DNA of 48,203 nt from Cyanobacteria bacterium K_DeepCast_35m_m2_155 (lineage in GTDB: Bacteria > Cyanobacteriota > Cyanobacteriia > PCC-6307 > Cyanobiaceae): NCBI GenBank assembly GCA_016882285.1, contig VGQS01000004.1:1-48203 (forward strand), written 5' to 3'. Positions 15,689 through 23,781 of the stretch are shown in pieces (the first letter of the stretch is position 1; each line of letters starts with the position of its first letter). A program made the position numbers and the translations under genes. The notes under the pieces are model-generated. The model was not told the DNA's origin. It ran no database searches and saw only the letters and a list, made by a program, of their open reading frames with translations.

Positions 15689-16801
15689 TCAGGCGCTGAT
15701 GGCGCCCTCGAGCGGGTAGCCCTCATCGGCCCAGCGGCTGAGGCCGCCGCGCAGGTTGGCGACCTGGGCGAAGCCGGCCTTCAGCAGCTGCTGGGTGGCT
15801 AGGGCCGAGCGGCTGCCGCTGTGGCAGAGCACCACCACAGGCCGGTCCCTGGGGATCTCTGCGAGGCGTTCCTCCAGCTCCGGCAGGGGGATCTCCAGGC
15901 TTTGGCTGAGGAGGCCATCGGGGCCGCTGCGCTCCTCGCGCGAGCGCACATCCAGCAGGGTCAGGCGCTCGCTGTGCTCAGCCACCCAGCTGGGGGCGAG
16001 CTCGGGCAGCCCGGCAAAGCTGCGCTGCACCGGCGCCCAGCTCGGGCTTGGAGCCATGTCGCCGCGAGGTCTGCCCGAGCGCAGGTTGGCCGGCAGGGCT
16101 TCGGCAATACGGTGCGGATGGGGAAGCTTCATGTTCTGCATGTAGCCGACAAAATCGCGCTCATTGGCGGTGCCGCCGAGCCGAGCGTTGAACTGCAGTT
16201 CTTCGGCAACCGAGCTCATGCTGCGGCCGGTGTAGTCGTGGCCTGGATAAAGAAGACAGTGCTCGGGCAGCGACAGGATCTGTTCGGTGATCGAGCGGTA
16301 CAGGGTGTGGGCGTCACCCTGCTGAAAGTCGCAGCGGCCGCAGCCCCGCACCAGCAGCGCGTCACCGGTGAAGGCCATGCTGTGATCATCGAGTACATAG
16401 GTGACGCAGCCGTCGGTTTGGCCAGGCGTGGCCCGCACCTCGAGCCAGCGGACCCCAAACGGAACACGATCACCGTGCTGCAGGGGTTGGGTCACGTTTT
16501 CGGCGCGCGCCGCTGCCGCAAGGGCGATGCCGCAGCCCGTGGCTTGGTGCATCAGCCAGCTGCCGGTCACATGGTCGGCATGGGCGTGGGTGTCTGCGCT
16601 GGTCAGCAGCGTGATGCCCAGCTCCTGAATCAGAGACAGATCGCGAGCATGCTGCTCGAACACCGGATCGATCAACACCCCTTCACCACTGGCCACATCG
16701 GCCAGCAGATAGGTGAAGGTGCCGGTCTCGGCGTCAAACAGTTGGCGAAACAGCAGCGCCGACCCTCCAGCTGCTGCTGACAAGGTGCTTGGAGCCGACA
16801 T
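15689..16801 (-). CDS. Persulfide dioxygenase-like MBL protein fused to rhodanese
   Basis: 370 residues from ATG 16801, preceded by a GAGG-type ribosome site. Residues 1-240 form an ETHE1-like metallo-beta-lactamase domain with THAHADH (H72, H74, D76, H77), D147 (FTGDALL) and H188 (YPGHDY). Residues about 265-370 form a rhodanese domain with C326 in LCHSGSRS. ETHE1 enzymes oxidise glutathione persulfide to sulfite using a mononuclear iron held by His, His and Asp. The usual TPGHT ligand His is Gln here (Q128, TPGQTDGC; codon CAA at 16418-16420), so catalysis may be altered. First gene of the operon, divergent from the ArsR gene. Confidence 0.88.
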   Translation of the reverse strand: MSAPSTLSAAAGGSALLFRQLFDAETGTFTYLLADVASGEGVLIDPVFEQHARDLSLIQELGITLLTSADTHAHADHVTGSWLMHQATGCGIALAAAARAENVTQPLQHGDRVPFGVRWLEVRATPGQTDGCVTYVLDDHSMAFTGDALLVRGCGRCDFQQGDAHTLYRSITEQILSLPEHCLLYPGHDYTGRSMSSVAEELQFNARLGGTANERDFVGYMQNMKLPHPHRIAEALPANLRSGRPRGDMAPSPSWAPVQRSFAGLPELAPSWVAEHSERLTLLDVRSREERSGPDGLLSQSLEIPLPELEERLAEIPRDRPVVVLCHSGSRSALATQQLLKAGFAQVANLRGGLSRWADEGYPLEGAISA

Positions 16802-16938
16802 GGAACCGCCTCGCCGTGAAACTTTTATGAGCATAGCAGCATAAACGGCTAAAAGGGGAGCCTTCATGGCTGGCCCGTTGGCCCCAGGGCTTGCGTGACC
16901 GCGCCTTGGCCGTGGTGGTGAGCCCTGGCCCGATGGTC

Positions 16939-16955
16939 TATGGTTACCCCATAAT
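16939..16955 (+). promoter_or_regulatory. Inverted repeat over putative -10 in the ArsR/operon divergent promoter
   Basis: TATGG (16939-16943), five spacer bases, then CCATA (16949-16953) form a perfect 5 bp inverted repeat. It overlaps a CATAAT -10-like box (16950-16955), 24 bp upstream of the arsR ATG. ArsR repressors bind short inverted repeats over promoters, so this is a candidate operator for self-control and for the divergent sulfur operon. No good -35 was identified. Position and symmetry are seen; binding is inference. Confidence 0.4.
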
Positions 16956-16979
16956 TCCTGAAGAGACATAGCTCTGGCC

Positions 16980-17312
16980 ATGGCCCTTGCGGCGCCCTCC
17001 CCTCAGTTGCTCGATGAGCTGGCTCAGTTTTTCCGTCTACTCAGTGAGCCGGCGCGGCTTCAGCTGCTGTGTGAACTGAAGCAGGGGCCATGCGACGTTG
17101 CAGCGCTGATCGAGAGGACCGGTTTTTCGCAGTCGCACATCAGCCGCCAGCTCAGCCAGCTGCAACGCGCCGGTCTGGTGAGTTGCCAGCGCGATGGCGT
17201 TCGATTGATCTATCGGGCCGAGGACGCCCTGGTCGATGATCTGTGTGAACTGGTGCAAACCAGATTGCGCACCCGGCTGGAATCGCAGCTGGCGCAACTC
17301 GGCAAGGCCTGA
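16980..17312 (+). CDS. ArsR-family winged-helix transcriptional regulator
   Basis: 110 residues, the usual ArsR size. The opening LAQFFRLLSEPARLQLLCELKQGPCDVAALIERTG leads into the recognition helix FSQSHISRQLSQLQRAGLVSCQRDG and the wing. Cys occur at 31, 38, 69 and 89; Cys 31 sits in the first long helix near where the reactive-sulfur sensors BigR/SqrR carry a sensing Cys. There is no classical CxCxxC arsenic or metal site, so a thiol/persulfide sensor controlling the divergent operon is the favoured reading (inference). The nearby alternative is metal-type control through other residues. Confidence 0.85.
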   Translation: MALAAPSPQLLDELAQFFRLLSEPARLQLLCELKQGPCDVAALIERTGFSQSHISRQLSQLQRAGLVSCQRDGVRLIYRAEDALVDDLCELVQTRLRTRLESQLAQLGKA

Positions 17313-17329
17313 GCCCTCCAAGCGCAAAC

Positions 17330-17659
17330 TCAGATGGTGTGAACGCGGCTCAAGGTCGGGCAGGCCAACAGCAGCGTTGGACTGATGCTGTGCAACTGGC
17401 CGCCAAGTGCCGTGAGGGCACCACAGATCATGTCGTTGAGGCGTTGCGCCAGGCCTTGCTCGATCCCCGCGCAATTGATCAGCACAACGTGTTGGCTGCG
17501 CACCAGATCGATGGCCGATCCGGCATCGCCGAGTCCAGAGGCGTTGATGACGCTGATCGTTGGACTCGCCTGCATGGCCCAGGTCAGGGAGGAATGGTTC
17601 AGATCGCTTGAGGGCAGATCGAACCTCTCGAGCTGTGCCTTGCTGGATCGCGCTGCCAT
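17330..17659 (-). CDS. Short SepF-like protein
   Basis: 109 residues from ATG 17659; the frame opens further upstream but the SepF match lies after this start. The segment VVLINCAGIEQGLAQRLNDMICGALTALGGQLHSISPTLLLACP aligns with the SepF core (V-x-N-x... A-Q-R-x-x-D-x-x-x-G-x-x-x-A-L-x-G-x-x-x... L-L-x-x-P). SepF polymerises, tethers FtsZ to the membrane and recruits division proteins. This copy is much shorter than the main cyanobacterial SepF and lacks an obvious N-terminal amphipathic membrane anchor, so it may be a modulator or paralogue. It converges with arsR across 17 bp. Confidence 0.65.
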   Translation of the reverse strand: MAARSSKAQLERFDLPSSDLNHSSLTWAMQASPTISVINASGLGDAGSAIDLVRSQHVVLINCAGIEQGLAQRLNDMICGALTALGGQLHSISPTLLLACPTLSRVHTI

Positions 17660-18045
17660 TGATAGCGGTTGCTCTGGCCCCATCTGGCCACGCCGATCGT
17701 GTGGCGTCAAAAGCTGCCTCGGCTCAACACATGGTCTGCGACGCACCTTGAGACCCGTTGCCCTGGCTCATGGGTCACGCTGGCGCTGGCGAACCGGCTT
17801 GGCTATTGGAGCAGGAACGCTGCGCTGTCAACCCCTGGTGACTTTTCCCCAGCATCAGGCGCGAGGCCTTGTTGCATGCAGACCTGGTGTCTGCAGCGTG
17901 GGGAAAACCACAGCCCTGTTTGTGGGATCTGCGCCTCGATCGGTGGAAAGAGGCCTGCTTCAGCATTGCTGATCAGTCTCAGTTGTACCAGCTTTTCAGC
18001 ACTGGCGATCTCGGCAATCGGTAAGCACCATGGTCGTATCGGGCC
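17660..18045. other. 386 bp intergenic region upstream of the MscS gene
   Basis: No credible protein gene is visible: open frames here lack family-like sequence and are rich in Cys/Trp/Arg, as expected of chance translation. It probably holds the divergent promoters of the SepF-like and MscS genes. It contains the nested inverted repeats listed separately. It is the longest non-coding stretch in the window. Confidence 0.6.
17843..17907. repeat. Nested inverted repeats (possible structured leader)
   Basis: Outer arms TTTTCCCCA (17843-17851) and TGGGGAAAA (17899-17907) are perfect 9 bp complements separated by 47 nt. Inside, TGCAGAC (17877-17883) and GTCTGCA (17889-17895) form a 7 bp stem with a five-base loop. 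A competing small hairpin, GTGG (17898-17901) with CCAC (17908-17911), would use part of the right outer arm. If transcribed with the downstream gene it would lie about 140-200 nt ahead of the MscS start. No T-tract follows, so it is not an ordinary terminator. Confidence 0.55.
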
Positions 18046-19485
18046 GTGCAAGGCATGCAGCGCTGGATTGGAGAACTGCCGCCCCTGCCTTGGCGTTTGG
18101 GTCTCCTTGCGTTGTTGGCACGCCTGCTGTTGGCCAACCCAGCCCCCAGCTGGATACCGGCCTCCTTGCTTCCTTGGCTCTCCAGCCTCGATGAGCTGCT
18201 GCTGAGCTACGCCGCACTGTTGCTTGCGGCCTGGCTGTTCTATGACCTGCCAACGGCCCTGCGGCTGTGGAGGGCGCCAGCAAAGATTCTGCGTGATCTG
18301 GCGTTACTGCTGATCATGAGCGCGCTCACCGTGGTGATCGTTCAACAGCAGGTCAGAATCAATCTGCTCAGCCTCGTGACCGCATCGGCTGTGCTGACGG
18401 CTGTGATGGGTCTTGCCGCTCAAGAGACGCTTAAAGATCTGTTTGCTGGCATCACCCTTCAGCTCGATCCACCGTTTCGCCTTGGCGATTGGATCTCGAT
18501 TGGCGAATCAAGCGGTGTCGTGACGTCATTGACATTGATGAACACGGAGATCATTCGTTTTGATCGATCAGTCGTTGTTTTACCCAATAGTTTTGTAGCC
18601 GAAGAGCACTTGCGCAGATTGCGTGCCGATGATCCGCTTGGTGTTCATTTCAAGATTGGTCTTGACTACAGTTATTCACCGGCAAAGGCACAGCGACTCC
18701 TCTCTGGCGTGCTCTCGCGCAATCAATCGGTGCTTGCTGACCCCCCGCCATCAGTGTGGATTGATTCCTATGGCGATAGCGCCATCGTTTATGAGATTCT
18801 TGCCTATGCGCAAGGCTCAAGTCAATACTCATTGCGTATGCATGAGGTTCGAAGCTCTTTGCTGCTTGAAATCTGGTATGCCCTCAGGCGTGAGGGCCAG
18901 ACCATTCCGTTCCCAGTAAGGCAGATTCTGGCTCAGCGTCGCAAAGATGCATCCAGTCATGAACTTGTCAATGCCTCAATTGCAGAGCGACTTGAGGCGC
19001 TTCGTTGCAATCCTCTTTTTTCTGCTCTTGATGTTGATCTCCTGCAGCGTTTGGCCGTACTGACCAGCATTCAGGAGTATGCGCCGGGTGAATCTGTCGT
19101 TGTTGAGGGAGATGATGACGATGATCTGTTTCAGATCGTCACTGGTCGTCTCGAGGTCTGCCGCACGCAGCCTGCTGATGGCCGCCTATCTGTGATTGCC
19201 ACCTTGAACGATGGCGAGATCTTTGGTGAGATGTCGCTGCTGCTTGATGCTCCCCGCTCGGCGACGGTGCGTGCTCTCGTCGACTGCAGGCTGCTGCGGG
19301 TAGAACGTCAGCATATTGCTGCTTTGCTCGATCAGGAGCCCACACTTGTTGAGTCCTTGGCTCAGATTGTCGCGCACCGCCAGCGATCGCTGGATGCATT
19401 CAATACAAAGGCTCTTTCAGAATCTGGCTTGGATATCCTTGCAACGATGAAGCATCTGTTTGGATCGATTGTCAGACGCTCCTGA
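18046..19485 (+). CDS. MscS-type channel with C-terminal cyclic-nucleotide-binding domain
   Basis: 479 residues from GTG 18046; ATG 18055 is an alternative. About four membrane segments (roughly 16-31, 50-66, 83-101 and 105-125) lead into an MscS pore/beta domain (MGLAAQETLKDLFAGITLQLDPPFRLGDWISIG, VVLPNSFVAEE). Residues about 322-445 are a cNMP-binding domain whose phosphate-binding cassette reads FGEMSLLLDAPRSATV (G394-V408). This build defines the bacterial cyclic-nucleotide-gated (bCNG) subgroup of MscS proteins. Many of these gate poorly by tension; nucleotide gating is the expected mode. Coding sequence after 18500 is visibly more AT-rich than the surroundings. Confidence 0.9.
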   Translation: MQGMQRWIGELPPLPWRLGLLALLARLLLANPAPSWIPASLLPWLSSLDELLLSYAALLLAAWLFYDLPTALRLWRAPAKILRDLALLLIMSALTVVIVQQQVRINLLSLVTASAVLTAVMGLAAQETLKDLFAGITLQLDPPFRLGDWISIGESSGVVTSLTLMNTEIIRFDRSVVVLPNSFVAEEHLRRLRADDPLGVHFKIGLDYSYSPAKAQRLLSGVLSRNQSVLADPPPSVWIDSYGDSAIVYEILAYAQGSSQYSLRMHEVRSSLLLEIWYALRREGQTIPFPVRQILAQRRKDASSHELVNASIAERLEALRCNPLFSALDVDLLQRLAVLTSIQEYAPGESVVVEGDDDDDLFQIVTGRLEVCRTQPADGRLSVIATLNDGEIFGEMSLLLDAPRSATVRALVDCRLLRVERQHIAALLDQEPTLVESLAQIVAHRQRSLDAFNTKALSESGLDILATMKHLFGSIVRRS

Positions 19486-19493
19486 CGATCCGC

Positions 19494-19700
19494 TCAAGCC
19501 ATTTTCCAACGCTGCAGCTTTCTGCTGCACTGGCGCCTGAGCATCACTTCCAACTCTTTTGTCGTCAACATCAGATGGTCAGGACGTTTGCATTCTTCCC
19601 GCACCTGCTCGACCGCAGCGTGATAGCCCGCCAGGAAGGCCTCGGTCAGGCCACCTTGAAACTCGGTTGAAGAAGGGCATCGTTTGCCGTTGTTTGCCAT
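19494..19700 (-). CDS. Small unknown protein
   Basis: 68 residues, soluble and basic at its C-terminus (LRRQCSRKLQRWKMA). The middle (TEFQGGLTEAFLAGYHAAVEQVREECKR) looks helical. A GAAAGG ribosome-site-like stretch lies just before the ATG at 19700. Family not recognised. It converges with the MscS gene (8 bp gap) and sits 12 bp after another small gene on the same strand; they may form a two-gene unit. Confidence 0.55.
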   Translation of the reverse strand: MANNGKRCPSSTEFQGGLTEAFLAGYHAAVEQVREECKRPDHLMLTTKELEVMLRRQCSRKLQRWKMA

Positions 19701-19712
19701 GGTCGATGCCTT

Positions 19713-19907
19713 TCAGTCTTCTTCTGTTTCGGCATAAAGTGCCCATAGTGATGCATATAGTCCCCTGATCTGTTGATGCAGAAGCGATTCCATGTCTTCA
19801 GAGAAGCAGCCACTGTTGACTTGCTCTTCAAGCATGATCAGCTGATGTCTGATCTCGTCGAGTCGTTGGCTGTAGCACGATGTCGTGATGCGTAGCTGAT
19901 TGGCCAT
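19713..19907 (-). CDS. Small unknown protein, helical
   Basis: 64 residues from ATG 19907; a GTG at 19913 would add two residues. The sequence is rich in Leu, Glu and Gln in a pattern suited to a short coiled coil (LDEIRHQLIMLEEQVNSG... LLHQQIRGLYASLWAL). No membrane segment. Not recognised. Upstream partner of the 19494-19700 gene and divergent from the UPF0114 gene. Confidence 0.5.
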   Translation of the reverse strand: MANQLRITTSCYSQRLDEIRHQLIMLEEQVNSGCFSEDMESLLHQQIRGLYASLWALYAETEED

Positions 19908-20026
19908 TGACACCCAAAAGCTGCGCCCATCTCAGCACCCTCACGGCGATCGGCTTGCTGCTTCCGGCTGATCCGCATTGGATCTGCTGCAGTGACCCCT
20001 ATGCTGCTGCCAGTCATTGGCTTGCC

Positions 20027-20575
20027 ATGGTCAGTCGCATCAAGCGTTTGGAACTCAAGCTGGAGAGGGCGCTCTGGCGCATCCGCCTTGTTGCGGTGCT
20101 GCCTGTGTTGATGAGCCTGATGAGCTCTGTGGCGACCTTCATTCTTGGTACCAAGCAGATTTTAAAGGCCTTGTTCATGCTGAATAGTGATTCGACCTTG
20201 AAGTCATACATCGCTGAGTTGATTGGCAGCATTATTGGAGGCATTGACTTGTATCTGATCGGCATTGCCCTTTTGATTTTTGGTTACGGGGTTTATGAGC
20301 TGCTGATATCTCCTATTGATCCCGCCCGCGACGGCGATCAGTTGGGTAGCAGTTTGCTGGACATTCGCGATCTTGATCAGCTGAAAGAGAAGCTGGTCAA
20401 GGTTCTTGTTGTGGCCTTGATTGTCTACGCCTTCCAAACCATGATCACGCTGTCGATCAACACGCCCCAGTCATTGGCCTTCTTCAGCCTCAGTGTGTTG
20501 TTGCTTGCCCTCAGTGGCTGGCTGGTGGCGGTCGGGCATAGCCAGACCCATGCCGCTGACGGGCGTCATCACTAG
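20027..20575 (+). CDS. UPF0114 (YqhA) family membrane protein
   Basis: 182 residues from ATG 20027, chosen because family members begin with a basic helix like RIKRLELKLERALWRIR. Longer open sequence back to 19907 has no family character. Four membrane segments are visible, with the family-typical IDLYLIGIALLIFGYGVYELLISPID and LLDIRDLDQLKEKLVKVLVVALIVYAFQ. Function unknown; plant and bacterial relatives are inner-membrane proteins. It follows the CNBD-MscS block and converges with the PilZ gene (9 bp). Confidence 0.88.
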   Translation: MVSRIKRLELKLERALWRIRLVAVLPVLMSLMSSVATFILGTKQILKALFMLNSDSTLKSYIAELIGSIIGGIDLYLIGIALLIFGYGVYELLISPIDPARDGDQLGSSLLDIRDLDQLKEKLVKVLVVALIVYAFQTMITLSINTPQSLAFFSLSVLLLALSGWLVAVGHSQTHAADGRHH

Positions 20576-20584
20576 CGGATCAGC

Positions 20585-20977
20585 TCAAACCGGTCCCAGT
20601 GGCTGACTGCCTGGATCAAGCAGTACACCAAAGACCGTGATGTAAGGGTGATGCTTGCTCCAACGGATCTCGCCAGAGAGCTGCAATCGTCGGGTGCTGC
20701 TGAGCTGCACGGTGATCTGACAGAGATCGCCCTCTGAGCAGCGCACGCCAGCGCGCACGGCCAGCCGCATGCCGCTGGCGCTCAGATCCACGACATCGGC
20801 ATCCAGGACCTCAGGGTCTGGGGTGATGCTCACCTGGGCCCGCGAGAGCGGACCCGTCGGTGTGAAACGGCTTTCACGGCGGCGATCGAACGCCGGCTCG
20901 AGCGCGTCGAGCTGGCGTAGAGCCACGCGAAAGGCAACAAGGTCCTCAGGCTCCACCCAGCTGCTGCGCCGCTTCAC
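20585..20977 (-). CDS. PilZ-domain protein (predicted c-di-GMP receptor)
   Basis: 130 residues. Both c-di-GMP-contacting motifs are intact: RRRESR (residues 32-37, R-x-x-x-R type) and DLSASG (64-69, D/N-x-S-x-x-G), followed by the beta-barrel segments LCQITVQL and LQLSGEIRWSK. No other domain is attached, so it probably works by binding a partner protein. The target is unknown. About 83 bp of featureless sequence separates it from the GAPDH gene. Confidence 0.85.
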   Translation of the reverse strand: MKRRSSWVEPEDLVAFRVALRQLDALEPAFDRRRESRFTPTGPLSRAQVSITPDPEVLDADVVDLSASGMRLAVRAGVRCSEGDLCQITVQLSSTRRLQLSGEIRWSKHHPYITVFGVLLDPGSQPLGPV

Positions 20978-21060
20978 AACGCAGCAAGCTTAGGTCTAAA
21001 TCAGAGCGACACGATTGCAGTGTTGTTGCCCCGTTGTTGGCGGCAATGGTATCGCCGGGT

Positions 21061-22107
<1,047 letters not shown>

Positions 22108-22455
22108 CTACGGATCGGAGCGGCCCATGATTCGCGTCGGACAGAGCTGTCTGCGGGCATCGGCAAAGGCCATGCCGATGCGCGTGTTGCGGCGATCCAC
22201 GGCGCTGTCAGCTGATTCGCTGAGCAGGAGATCAAGCTTGTTGACCCACAATTGCCGCGTGGCCTGATCAATCACGCCCTCCTTCTGCAGGGCACAGAGC
22301 ACGCGCATCGCTCCGTTGCCCTTGCCAAACATGAGCATGAAGCTCTCCTTCTGGCTGAGGGGCTCACGGTTGGGCATCGCTGTGGCTGCAGCAGCAGCCG
22401 TGATGCTGATGGCTGCAGCGGCGGCAACGCCGGTGAGCAGGGTGTTCATGCGCAT
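22108..22455 (-). CDS. Small exported protein, unknown
   Basis: 115 residues. A signal peptide of Ala/Thr-rich type ends near AAAAATAMPN (residues about 20-28). The mature part is polar, with LFQ-free helical stretches (MLMFGKGNGAMRVLCALQKEGVIDQATRQLWVNKLD) and two Cys (VLCAL, QLCPT) that could form a disulfide. Not recognised. Its ATG at 22455 shares one base with the upstream stop (TGATG), so translation is probably coupled; a second ATG lies at 22449. Confidence 0.65.
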   Translation of the reverse strand: MRMNTLLTGVAAAAAISITAAAAATAMPNREPLSQKESFMLMFGKGNGAMRVLCALQKEGVIDQATRQLWVNKLDLLLSESADSAVDRRNTRIGMAFADARRQLCPTRIMGRSDP

Positions 22456-22844
22456 CAGGTGTCGTCGTCTTCCAGCAACAGTTGCTCAAAGGCCACATAG
22501 AGCGCTTCATCCCCAGCGGCCTGCGGGCGCTGCGCCTGCTGTTGGCGCCGCCGCTGGCCCTGGCGCTGCTTGGGCTGACCACTGCTCTGCTGCGATGACG
22601 GTGGCAACTCGGCCTCCAGCTGCTTGAGCCGTGCCAGCAGGTGAGGCGGCACGTTGCCATCAGGGCTGGCCTGCATCAGCCGTTGAAAGAGCCGCTTGGG
22701 ATCGCTCTCCGTTTCGAGTGGATGACGGCCCGGCAACGGTTCAAGCTGGTTTGAGGTGGGCTGGGCCGGCGGCTGGGGCAGCGCCTGCGGCAGGCGTCTG
22801 CCGAGCTCCTTGAGCTTGTCAAGCGAGCGTTGATCCAGTCCCAT
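22455..22844 (-). CDS. Pro/Gln-rich cytoplasmic protein, unknown
   Basis: 129 residues from ATG 22844, two bases after the pentapeptide gene stop; ATG 22856 would overlap that gene by 10 bp. A helical N-terminus (LDQRSLDKLKELGRRLP) precedes a Pro-rich spacer, a second helical unit (DPKRLFQRLMQASPDGNVPPHLLARLKQLEAELP) and a Gln/Arg-rich low-complexity stretch, ending in an acidic tail (LLLEDDDT). No enzyme motif or membrane segment. Not recognised; the composition suggests a protein- or RNA-binding adaptor, which is only a guess. Confidence 0.6.
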   Translation of the reverse strand: MGLDQRSLDKLKELGRRLPQALPQPPAQPTSNQLEPLPGRHPLETESDPKRLFQRLMQASPDGNVPPHLLARLKQLEAELPPSSQQSSGQPKQRQGQRRRQQQAQRPQAAGDEALYVAFEQLLLEDDDT

Positions 22845-22846
22845 GG

Positions 22847-23368
22847 TCAGCTGCATCCCAACGTGCTGCGGGTGTCACGGCCCGTGACCGGGTTGCTGCC
22901 GCTGGCAGCAGCGCAGAGGGTTTTGAGGGCATCCGGGCGCAGGGGCACATTGCTGAAATCAGCCCCTGTGATGGTCACGTTGGTGAACTTGGTGTTGAAC
23001 GCAAAGGCGTCCTCAAGAACCGCATTGCTGAGATCGGTTCCGTCAAAGACCGCTGAATCCAGCGTCGCTTCACGCAGGTTGGTGTCGCTCAGGTCGGCAT
23101 CCTGCAGCTTGGCTCCAAACAGCGATGCTCCCTGCAGATCGGAGCCGGCAAAGCTGGCATCGCGCAGGTTGGCCAGATTGAAGGTGGCCCCCCGCAGGTC
23201 CTGGTGGCTGTAGTCCGCACCGATCAGCACCTGCTTGGCGACATCGACCGCTGCCAAGGCCGTTTGAGCCGGCCCTAGCCCCAGCACCAGCAGCAGAGCT
23301 GCGGCAAGCCAGATGGGCAGTTGCGCCCTTATCGCTGCGGCGGCCTTGGCGATCAGCCGGAATCCCAT
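22847..23368 (-). CDS. Pentapeptide-repeat protein with signal peptide
   Basis: 173 residues. A basic start and hydrophobic core (about 16-35) end near ALAAVD, a likely signal peptidase site, so the protein is exported to the periplasm or thylakoid lumen. Residues about 55-130 carry about 15 consecutive A(D/N)LxX pentapeptides (ADYSHQDLRGATFNLANLRDASF...), which fold as a right-handed beta helix. A C-terminal segment with two Cys (LKTLCAAAS, TLGCS) follows, resembling lumenal pentapeptide proteins of chloroplasts such as TL17. Role unknown. First gene of a minus-strand trio, divergent from yraN. Confidence 0.88.
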   Translation of the reverse strand: MGFRLIAKAAAAIRAQLPIWLAAALLLVLGLGPAQTALAAVDVAKQVLIGADYSHQDLRGATFNLANLRDASFAGSDLQGASLFGAKLQDADLSDTNLREATLDSAVFDGTDLSNAVLEDAFAFNTKFTNVTITGADFSNVPLRPDALKTLCAAASGSNPVTGRDTRSTLGCS

Positions 23369-23415
23369 GGCAGACGTGTCAATGGGGGAACCCTAGAGAC
23401 AGTTGGGACGAGCCG

Positions 23416-23781
23416 ATGGCGCACTGGGCTGTGGCGGCAGGTTGGGCTGAGCAACGCGTGCTGCGCTTGTTGCTGGCCCGCGGCTGGCAACTTGAGGCAC
23501 GCAACTGGCGCTGCCGCTGGGGTGAGCTTGACCTCGTGCTGAGCAAGCCCCAGCGGGTGCTGGTGGTCGAGGTCAAGGGGCGATCGAGCGCCGGGCCCGA
23601 TGGTGGTGGTTGGGGGGCCTTGCGGCCGCGCAAGCGGCTGCGGCTCAGGCGCAGCATCGCCTGCTGGCTGGCTGCGCATCCCCACTGCGGGCGGGCAGAG
23701 TTGCAGTTGGTGGCAGCACTGGTCTGGCTACCGCCCAGGCGCGGTGCGGTGCGTTGGTGCTCGCTCACTGACTGGGGTTGA
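23416..23781 (+). CDS. YraN family (UPF0102) nuclease-fold protein
   Basis: 121 residues. The restriction-endonuclease-like core is visible: RGWQLEARNWRCRWGELDLVL followed by VLVVEVKGRSS, giving the E-L-D ... E-V-K catalytic pattern. RPRKRLRLRRSIACWL matches the basic helix typical of the family. The family is thought to act on DNA; no defined role is known. The 3' end overlaps the converging small secreted-protein gene by 17 bp. Confidence 0.85.
   Translation: MAHWAVAAGWAEQRVLRLLLARGWQLEARNWRCRWGELDLVLSKPQRVLVVEVKGRSSAGPDGGGWGALRPRKRLRLRRSIACWLAAHPHCGRAELQLVAALVWLPPRRGAVRWCSLTDWG

Noticed and set aside
17669-18045. Plus-strand frame through the gap before MscS
   Set aside because: Cys/Trp-rich, no motif and out of frame with MscS; treated as non-coding.
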